From contig SRJI02000007.1 in the NCBI GenBank assembly GCA_005473895.2, positions 1-64,000 on the forward strand: 64,000 bases of DNA, read 5' to 3'. The DNA comes from Carideicomes alvinocaridis. GTDB taxonomy: Bacteria > Pseudomonadota > Alphaproteobacteria > Rhodobacterales > Rhodobacteraceae. A program made the translations under genes and the position numbers. Numbering within the stretch: the first letter of the stretch is position 1; each line of letters opens with the position of its first letter. This document shows positions 57,037 to 64,000 of this stretch, piece by piece. The notes beneath the pieces are model-generated. The model did no database searches. It was given only the letters and a program-made list of their open reading frames with translations, and was not told where the DNA came from.

Positions 57037-57960
57037 CTATTTCGACCCGTTCCGATCGGCGGCGAGCTGCGCCAGCAGGACGGGCAGTCGCGCGTCCCGG
57101 TCGCGGGCCTGGTCCGGCAGCGGGGGCAGGTCCGCGCGGGCGTAAGCCTCGGCCAGCGCGTGTTTCGTCGCATTGTCCAGCCGGGGCGTGCCCAGGTCGT
57201 CGAACAGGTCCTGGAAGGCGGGGCCGAGCGCCTCGAGAAAGCCTTCCATCCCGCGCGCGCCGCCGGACAGGGCAAAGACGGAATGCGGCCCCACCATGGA
57301 CCAGCGCGGGCCGAGCGCCTCGGTCACCGCGCGTTCGGTATCCTCCAGGCTGGCGGCGCCCGAGGTCACGAGATGCACCGCCTCGCGCCACAGGGCGACC
57401 TGGAGCCGGTTGACCAGGTGCCCGGCGACGGGGCGGTTCAGGGTCAGCACCGTCTTGCCCAGCCCCTCGTAAAGCGTGCGGGCGGCGGCGATGGCCTCGG
57501 GCGCGCATTCGCTTGCGGCCGAGATCTCCACCACCGGCATCAGGTAGGGCGGGTTGCAGGGATGACCGATCAGGAAGCGCGGCGCCAGCCCGGTGCCCTC
57601 GGCCATCCGGTCCGGCGGAAAGCTGGAGGAGCTGGAGGCCACCGCCTCCGCCGTCTCGACATGGGGGGCGAGGTCGCGGAAGACCCGCTGCTTGAGCGAC
57701 AGGTCCTCGGGCAGCGCCTCCTGCACGAAGCGGGCGCCGGCGATCTCGGCCATGTCCGTCACCACGCGAGGCGGGGCGGCGTCGGGCCGGAGCTGACCCA
57801 GCCGGTCGAGAACGGGCTGCGCCGTCTCCCAGAGCTCGGCCACGCGGGCGGCGGCCTCGGGCGCTGGGTCCAGCACGCGCGTCTCGTGCCCCGCCCCGGC
57901 AAAGGCCGCGGCCCAGCCGGCGCCGATCAGCCCGCCGCCGAGGATGGCGACATGGCTCAT
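57037..57960 (-). CDS. 3-hydroxyacyl-CoA dehydrogenase family protein (L-gulonate/carnitine dehydrogenase-like)
   Basis: The 307-residue product has the NAD-binding VAILGGGLIGAGWAAAFAGAG (in parts, 4-24), then the ASSSSSFPPDRMAEG and GHPCNPPYLMPVVEI segments with catalytic His, and the C-terminal helical 3HCDH domain (GPRWSMVGPHSVFALSGGARGMEGFLE). The NPPYxxPxVEI pattern is typical of the lambda-crystallin-like group that oxidises small 3-hydroxy acids (L-gulonate, carnitine) rather than CoA esters. ATGA overlap with dctM indicates that it is expressed with the transporter and acts on its substrate or an early product. Confidence 0.85.
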   Translation of the reverse strand: MSHVAILGGGLIGAGWAAAFAGAGHETRVLDPAPEAAARVAELWETAQPVLDRLGQLRPDAAPPRVVTDMAEIAGARFVQEALPEDLSLKQRVFRDLAPHVETAEAVASSSSSFPPDRMAEGTGLAPRFLIGHPCNPPYLMPVVEISAASECAPEAIAAARTLYEGLGKTVLTLNRPVAGHLVNRLQVALWREAVHLVTSGAASLEDTERAVTEALGPRWSMVGPHSVFALSGGARGMEGFLEALGPAFQDLFDDLGTPRLDNATKHALAEAYARADLPPLPDQARDRDARLPVLLAQLAADRNGSK

Positions 57961-59228
57961 TGCAGCGCCCCGCCCAGGCCCAGCGTAAGCACCGGGAAAA
58001 GCACGAGCAGCACCAGCACCAGCGCCACCGCGCCGAAGAAGGGCAGGATCAGCCAGGCCAGACGCTCGGCGCGGACATTGCCCATGAGCGCGGCGGTGAA
58101 CAGCCCCGTGCCCACCGGGGGCGTCAGCAGCCCCGCGGTGAGGTTGAGGCAGACGATCACGCCGAACTGGAACGGATCGATCCCGTAGACATCCACCGCC
58201 ACCGGCAGGAAGACCGGCACGACCAGGATGATCGCCGGGATCGGGTCGGTGATCATGCCGAGCGCCAGCAGCATCAGGTTGATCAGCAGCAGGAAGATGA
58301 TCGGCGAATCCGTCACCCCCTGCAGCCAGGCCGAGACCAGCGCCGGCACGTTGTTGAAGGTGATGACCCAGGAGAAGAGGCCCGCCGCCGCGATCAGGAA
58401 CAGCACCACCGAGGACGAGGCGGCGGCACGCACGAAGGCGGGCCAGAGATCGGCGAGCCGCATTTCGCGGTAGACGAAGAGCCCGATCAGAATGGCCATG
58501 ATGCTGGCCACCGCGGCCGATTCCGTGGGCGTGGCGATCCCGCCGAGGATCGAGCCGATGATCACCACCGGGATCAGCGCCGCCGGCACCGCGTCCAGCA
58601 CCGCGCGCACCCGCTCGCGCAGGGTGACCCTTTCGCTGGGCGGGAAGCCGTGGCGCCGGCCGAGCCAGGCGATGACCACGAGGAAGATGAGGAACAGCAC
58701 CACGCCGGGCACGATGCCGGCGATGAACAGGTCGCCGATGGGAAGCTGGGCGATCACGCCGAAGATGATGAACAGCATGGAGGGCGGGATGATCGGCGCC
58801 AGCATGCCCCCGGCCGCGGTGATCGCCACCGATACGTCGCGGGGATAGCCGGTGCGCTCCATCTCGGGGACGGCGACGCGGGACATGATGGTGATCTGCG
58901 CCACGGTCGAGCCAAGGATGGAGGCCATCATCATGTTGGCCAGCAGGTTCACGTAGGCCAGCCCGCCCTTGACCGACCCCAGCAGCGCCAGGGCAAAGGC
59001 CATGAGCCGCCGGCCGATGCCCCCGGCATTCATGAACTCGCCCAGCAGGATGAAGAGCGGCAGCGCCAGCAGGCCGTAATTCTCCAGCCCGCCGAAGAAT
59101 TGCTGCGGCAGCGACTGGAAGAGGATCATGTCGCCGCCGGCCCAGATCATCACGATGGCAAAGGCGATCAGGGCGAAGGCGATGGGCACGCCGACGACGA
59201 CGAAACCGAGAAAGCTGAGCCCGATCAT
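57957..59228 (-). CDS. TRAP transporter large permease DctM
   Basis: DctM is the ion-coupled transport subunit. The product is 423 residues with about a dozen hydrophobic segments. Conserved parts are GLLALPLFILLGEFMNAGG, LGSTVAQITIMSRVAVPEM, the IIPPSMLFIIFG motif, and NLTAGLLTPPVGTGLF. The start MIGLSFLG at 59228 overlaps the dctQ stop by ATGA, and its stop overlaps the dehydrogenase gene. The receptor for this permease is very likely the DctP at 55958-56926. Confidence 0.93.
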   Translation of the reverse strand: MIGLSFLGFVVVGVPIAFALIAFAIVMIWAGGDMILFQSLPQQFFGGLENYGLLALPLFILLGEFMNAGGIGRRLMAFALALLGSVKGGLAYVNLLANMMMASILGSTVAQITIMSRVAVPEMERTGYPRDVSVAITAAGGMLAPIIPPSMLFIIFGVIAQLPIGDLFIAGIVPGVVLFLIFLVVIAWLGRRHGFPPSERVTLRERVRAVLDAVPAALIPVVIIGSILGGIATPTESAAVASIMAILIGLFVYREMRLADLWPAFVRAAASSSVVLFLIAAAGLFSWVITFNNVPALVSAWLQGVTDSPIIFLLLINLMLLALGMITDPIPAIILVVPVFLPVAVDVYGIDPFQFGVIVCLNLTAGLLTPPVGTGLFTAALMGNVRAERLAWLILPFFGAVALVLVLLVLFPVLTLGLGGALQ

Positions 59229-59800
59229 GCCGTGCCCTCCGCCGCGCTGGCCTGCGGGATGGGCGCGCCGAACCGCGCCAGCACGTGGATCACCGAGGCG
59301 ATGCAGAACAGCGGCATGATCAGCCAGAACCAGATCTTGCGCACGCCCAGCGTGGTCGTCGGCTCCTGGTAGAGGAAGTTGAAGCTGTCCCGCGCGTAGC
59401 TGCGCAGATCCTCCGCCGCCAGCACGCCCAGCGGGTCGAACCAGCGCCACAGCGTCCAGGCAAAGACCAGCAGGATCGCCAGCAGCACCACGTCGACGAT
59501 CCCGTCCAGCACGCGCCGCGGGCCGGGGCCCAGCATGTCGGGCAGCAGGGTGACCGCGATGTGCTGCCGCCGGGCCAGGCCCTGCGAGGCGCCCGCGAAG
59601 GCCGCCATCACCATCAGGTAGATCGCCAGTTCGTCGGTCCAGATCAGCGGCTGGCCGAAGCCGCGGGACACCACGTTGGCCAGGAGAAGGACGAGGACCG
59701 CGAAGATCAGCACCCCGGCGGCCTGCGCCTCGATCCGGGCGATGCCGTCGCTGAGTTTCCGGAGGCCCGAAACGGGCCCTGGCGCGCTGCTGTCTGCCAT
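59225..59800 (-). CDS. TRAP transporter small permease DctQ
   Basis: DctQ is the four-helix membrane partner of DctM. The product is 191 residues, with four hydrophobic helices (first: VLIFAVLVLLLANVVSRGFG). It has the family signature WTDELAIYLMVMAAFAGAS (about 54-72) and RRQHIAVTLLPD after it. It is the first gene of the dctQ-dctM-dehydrogenase operon and is divergent from gntR; the composite operator lies between. Confidence 0.9.
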   Translation of the reverse strand: MADSSAPGPVSGLRKLSDGIARIEAQAAGVLIFAVLVLLLANVVSRGFGQPLIWTDELAIYLMVMAAFAGASQGLARRQHIAVTLLPDMLGPGPRRVLDGIVDVVLLAILLVFAWTLWRWFDPLGVLAAEDLRSYARDSFNFLYQEPTTTLGVRKIWFWLIMPLFCIASVIHVLARFGAPIPQASAAEGTA

Positions 59801-59876
59801 GCGGTGCTCCCTCCCTATCGGCCCCGCGGCCCCGTATGGTGCGGGGCGGTCCCGGCAGGGCCGTCGGCGCGGAATG

Positions 59877-59920
59877 AATATCGATATTTATCAAGTGTCA
59901 ATCGGAAAATCGATATTATT
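59877..59920. promoter_or_regulatory. Composite operator 2 of the GntR regulator (dctQM / gntR divergent promoter)
   Basis: AATATCGATATT (59877-59888) and the ATCGAT element (59909-59914) within CAATCGGAAAATCGATATTA have centres 29 bp apart, the same as operator 1. On the minus strand TTGACA (59901-59896) falls between the two elements and would be the -35 of the dctQ promoter; the palindrome then lies in its spacer or -10 region, which suggests repression. Confidence 0.75.
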
Positions 59921-60002
59921 GCCTTGGCCGGGGGATGCGATATAGTGGCGCAAGCCCGCCAGACGCATCGCCCGCGTCGCAGCCAGACAGGAGACCGCCC
60001 GC

Positions 60003-60698
60003 GTGACCGCCCTTGACCCCGCCATCCCGGAAAAGACGCTGTCCGAACGCGCCTACCGGATGATCCGGGAAGACATCGTATCAGGCAGCCTGCCGCCCAG
60101 CCAGAAGCTCAAGATCGACATGTTGCGGCAGCGCTACGGCGTCAATCCCGGCCCGCTGCGCGAGGCGCTATCGCGGCTGGCCGGCGACAACCTGGTGGAA
60201 GTGCAGGGGCAGCGCGGGTTCATGGTGGCGCCGATCGACCTGCGGGACGCGGTGGAGATCGGCGACCTGCGCAAGCTGTTGGAGGCCGAGGCGCTGGGCC
60301 GCTCCATCCCGCGCGGCGATGCCGCCTGGGAAGAGCGGCTGGTCACCAGCTATCACCGGCTGTCGCGTCACGAGGTGGGCGAGAGCCAGGGAATCGAGGC
60401 GCTGGCCACCTGGGAAAAGCACAATTCCGCGTTTCACGACGCCACCGTCTCGGCCTGCGATTCGATCTGGCTGCTGCGGCTGCGCGAACAGCTTTTCCGC
60501 CAGCACGAGCGCTATCGCCGGATCAGCCGGGTGCAATCGGTCAATACGCGCGCGCTGCATGACGAGCACGAGGCGCTGTTCGAGGCCTGTCTCGCCCGCA
60601 ACGTGGCGGCGGCGGTCGAGGTGATCTCAGGCCACATCCAGCGCACCAGCGAAGCGGTGACCTCCGCCATGGAGGCGCGGGCCGAGGCGGTGGGCTGA
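60003..60698 (+). CDS. GntR-family transcriptional regulator, FCD subfamily
   Basis: The product is 231 residues from a GTG at 60003. The winged helix-turn-helix covers about residues 10-75 (LSERAYRMIREDIVSGSLPP, then MLRQRYGVNPGPLREALSRLAGDNLVEVQGQRGF). The FCD effector domain follows (DAVEIGDLRKLLEAEALGRS, WEKHNSAFHDA, LREQLFRQHERYRR, ALHDEHEALFEA), with Asp and His residues that bind a metal and a carboxylate effector in this subfamily. Its position beside operator 2 and the identical operator 1 upstream of dctP mark it as local regulator of both operons and itself. Confidence 0.92.
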   Translation: MTALDPAIPEKTLSERAYRMIREDIVSGSLPPSQKLKIDMLRQRYGVNPGPLREALSRLAGDNLVEVQGQRGFMVAPIDLRDAVEIGDLRKLLEAEALGRSIPRGDAAWEERLVTSYHRLSRHEVGESQGIEALATWEKHNSAFHDATVSACDSIWLLRLREQLFRQHERYRRISRVQSVNTRALHDEHEALFEACLARNVAAAVEVISGHIQRTSEAVTSAMEARAEAVG

Positions 60699-60731
60699 TA
60701 TTTGGCGACCCGCCCGGCGCCAGAGACGAGA

Positions 60732-60760
60732 AATGCCCGCCGGATGACACGGCGGGCATT
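60732..60760. terminator. Bidirectional terminator between gntR and the second TRAP operon
   Basis: An 11-base stem, AATGCCCGCCG (60732-60742) with CGGCGGGCATT (60750-60760), and a 7-base loop, followed by AGTGTTTT on the plus strand. It is between the gntR stop and the convergent TRAP receptor gene stop. Confidence 0.75.
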
Positions 60761-60808
60761 AGTGTTTTCCCGGTACGCCCGGCGTGAACCGGGCGCGTCA
60801 GCCTAATA

Positions 60809-61891
60809 TCAGAGGCAATCCTTCAGCGCCTGCGCGTCCGGGCCATCCGGCGTGCGGCCGAGGTTGTAGGGCGCCGAGGCGTCACGCCACTGGGCGTAAT
60901 CGTCCAGGTATTCCACCATGCTCAGGTAGACCTTGGCCGAGTTCGGGTTCTCGCAGGCGGTTTCCACGATCACCTCGTTGGCCATCTGCTGGATCTTGTC
61001 CAGGGTCTCGTCGTCGTAGCGGTTGATCTCGACCGCCTCGTCGAACTTGGCATAGGCTTCGGTCGCGCGCTTCTCGGTGAAGGCCAGCGACCACAGCAGC
61101 GTGGCGTCCGCGGCGATCTTCAGCTTCTCCTGGGTCTCGGGCGACAGCGCGTCCCAGGCCTGCTGGTTGATCATCACGCCGAAGACCGAAGCGGACTGGT
61201 GCCAGCCCGGGGTCGCCCAGTAATCGGTGACCTGCTGGAAGCCGCCGGACCAGTCGACGTTGGGCGTGGAGAATTCCGCGCCGTCGATCACGCCGCGCTC
61301 GAGCGCCTGGTAGATCTCGCCACCGGCCATCGACACCTGGTTGCCGCCCAGGCGTTCCAGCAGTTTGCCCTGCTCGAGGCCCGACAGGCGCAGGCGCTTG
61401 CCCTGCAGGTCGTCGAGGTTGCGGATCGGCTCGTTCGAGCGGAAGCCGGATTCGTTGTTGGTCACGCCGTAGGGCAGGTAAACCATGCCGAACTGGCCGT
61501 AGATCTCGTTGTAGAGATCGGCGCCGCCCCATTGCTGGATCCAGTTGACGTAATCCACCGCGTTGAACAGCGCGGGGGTGGTCGCCAGCGGCGAGAAGGC
61601 GGCGTCGCGGCCGGCCCAGTAGCCCGGCCAGTCGGCGCCGGCCTGGATGGTGCCGGATTCGACCGCGCCGAAGACCTCGCCCGAGGGGACCAGTGCGCCG
61701 CCCTCGAAGAACTCGATCGTCAGGTCGCCGGTGGTCAGCTTGTTGGCCAGCTCGACGAAGTGGCGGTCGGTCTCGATCAGCTCGAGCGACGACGGCCAGG
61801 TGGTGGTCATGGTCCAGTTGTCCTGGGCCAGCGCCGGCAGCGCCGTGGTCACGGCAAGCGCGGTGCCCAGGGTCAGGGTCTTGATGGTCAT
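60809..61891 (-). CDS. TRAP transporter substrate-binding protein (TakP/SmoM-like)
   Basis: The product is 360 residues with a signal peptide (MTIKTLTLGTALAVTTALPALA) and GAGGAGG before the start. It differs from the first DctP: the pattern WTMTTTWPSSLELIETDRHFVE, then FEGGALVPSGEVFGAVESGT and FSTPNVDWSGGFQQVTDYW is that of receptors for 2-oxo acids or polyols (TakP/SmoM group), which bind a metal-carboxylate complex. The C-terminus is extended and has two Cys. It lies 67 bases downstream of its dctM gene, the last gene of the dctQ-dctM-dctP operon. Confidence 0.9.
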   Translation of the reverse strand: MTIKTLTLGTALAVTTALPALAQDNWTMTTTWPSSLELIETDRHFVELANKLTTGDLTIEFFEGGALVPSGEVFGAVESGTIQAGADWPGYWAGRDAAFSPLATTPALFNAVDYVNWIQQWGGADLYNEIYGQFGMVYLPYGVTNNESGFRSNEPIRNLDDLQGKRLRLSGLEQGKLLERLGGNQVSMAGGEIYQALERGVIDGAEFSTPNVDWSGGFQQVTDYWATPGWHQSASVFGVMINQQAWDALSPETQEKLKIAADATLLWSLAFTEKRATEAYAKFDEAVEINRYDDETLDKIQQMANEVIVETACENPNSAKVYLSMVEYLDDYAQWRDASAPYNLGRTPDGPDAQALKDCL

Positions 61892-61958
61892 TGGTAAACC
61901 TCCTCGTTGGTTGGTTTTTGCCCGGCGGCTCCTCCCGCCGGGCCGGGTTCGGGCCGGG

Positions 61959-63277
<1,319 letters not shown>

Positions 63278-63281
<4 letters not shown>

Positions 63282-63772
63282 GTGCGGGCCTCGCGGTGGC
63301 CGAGGATGATCTTGAGGACTTCGGCCACGCCCTGCAGCAGCAGCAGCCCGGCGGCGACGCACATCGCCATCTTCAGCGGGTAGACCGGCATCTGGATCGC
63401 GCCGTAGGTGGTTTCCCCCTGGCTCCAGCTGCGCATGGCGAATTCCCAGGACCGGGTGAGGAACACCCAGGCGAAGGGAAAGAAGAAGATGACGTAGCCC
63501 GCCAGCTCGACGATGCGCAGCCCGATGCCGGACATGCGCTCGGTCAGGATGTCGACATGCACGTGCGACCCGTGGCGCAGGGCATAGCCGCCCAGCATCA
63601 CGAAATAGAAGCCGAACAGCTGCTTGGTGACGTCGAAGGCCCAGCGGGTGGGTTCTTCGAAGACGTAGCGCATGATGACGTCGTAGATGATGATGGCCGC
63701 GAAGATCACCGCGATCACGGCGACGATCCGGCCGACGAACTCATTGAGTCCGTCGATCAACCTGATGACCAA
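63278..63772 (-). CDS. TRAP transporter small permease DctQ (second system)
   Basis: The 164-residue product has four hydrophobic helices and the DctQ core YDVIMRYVFEEPTRWAFDVTK (in parts) and GGYALRHGSHVHVDILTERM. It starts the second TRAP operon. Upstream (63773-64000) there is no gene; a few GC-rich inverted repeats are present but no copy of the GntR operator was found, so this transporter is probably regulated differently from the first. Confidence 0.9.
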
Positions 63773-64000
63773 CGGTGTCCTCCCTCTTGTCGTCCCCGAT
63801 TATCCTTGGGGTTGCGGCTACTCTGTTTGCCGCGCGGTGGGATGTCAATGCAGGGCGGCCGAGGGGACTGCGGCGTCAGGCGCGCCGGTCGCCCCCGGTC
63901 CGTACCACCCGGGCGCGGTGATGGTGGCGGGACCTATGGTCTTATGGTTGCATGGAAATCCGGCCGCGCGGGTCCGGCAGAAGCGGTATGGGGGTCGGGC

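Overview
This window is high-GC DNA (well over 60 percent G+C) with dense operons, many ATGA stop/start overlaps and a gene order typical of the alphaproteobacterial family Rhodobacteraceae (Roseobacter group). Evidence for that placement is the run dnaA-rpsT-enoyl-CoA hydratase-mutM / ubiE-ubiB, the run secB / dnaQ-coaE-aroE-maf / hemJ-rho-mnmE-mnmG-rsmG-parA-parB, the presence of HemJ, Tim44-like and FxsA proteins, several TRAP transporters, and 16S-like anti-Shine-Dalgarno complementarity in ribosome binding sites. No rRNA, tRNA, CRISPR array or insertion sequence was recognised.

Layout: 1-5.4 kb holds the 5' end of dnaA, rpsT, an enoyl-CoA hydratase, mutM and the ubiquinone genes ubiE-ubiB. 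5.4-6.1 kb holds two tandem paralogous small exported proteins of unknown function. 6.3-10.2 kb holds flagellar genes (flgD, a FliK-type hook-length protein, a FlgJ/CheL-type rod-binding protein, an FlgN-like chaperone) ending in a 31-codon 5' stump of motB, which looks like the scar of a large deletion of a flagellar cluster. 10.4-18.2 kb is a polysaccharide export and synthesis region (YjbH-type barrel, GfcB-type lipoprotein, FlaA1/CapD dehydratase, undecaprenyl-phosphate sugar transferase, epimerase, Wza-type export lipoprotein). 18.2-24.5 kb is housekeeping (Smr, MltA, Tim44-like, FxsA, SecB, DnaQ, CoaE, AroE, Maf).

The 428-base gap between maf and hemJ (24.5-24.96 kb) has DnaA-box-like sequences, a GANTC site and an AT-rich tract and is the best candidate for the chromosome origin. 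Two perfect 16-base parS sites lie 3-5 kb away, one overlapping the start of mnmG and one inside rsmG, just before parA-parB. Then follow hemW, rdgB, rph, hrcA-grpE, mutS and a MaeB-type malic enzyme (to 42.3 kb).

From 42.3 kb the content becomes accessory: an intergenic minus-strand small transcript candidate with two tiny ORFs and a very strong terminator, a PfkB kinase, a cupin, a transglutaminase-like protein, a glutathione transferase, mscL, and a three-subunit PaoABC-type molybdenum oxidoreductase (46.7-50.4 kb).

50.4-60.7 kb is a catabolic island: a TRAP transporter (receptor in one operon, membrane subunits in another), two tandem extradiol-dioxygenase-family proteins (only one keeps the metal ligands), an aldolase-class-II family protein that has lost the zinc ligands, HpaE-, HpaH- and HpaI-type meta-cleavage enzymes, a 3-hydroxyacyl-CoA-dehydrogenase-family enzyme and a GntR/FCD regulator. 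Both operon promoters share an almost identical composite operator (an AATATCGATATT palindrome and a second ATCGAT element with centres 29 bp apart), which ties transport, ring cleavage and regulation into one regulon. The substrate is not evident. A second complete TRAP transporter (60.8-63.8 kb) ends the window.
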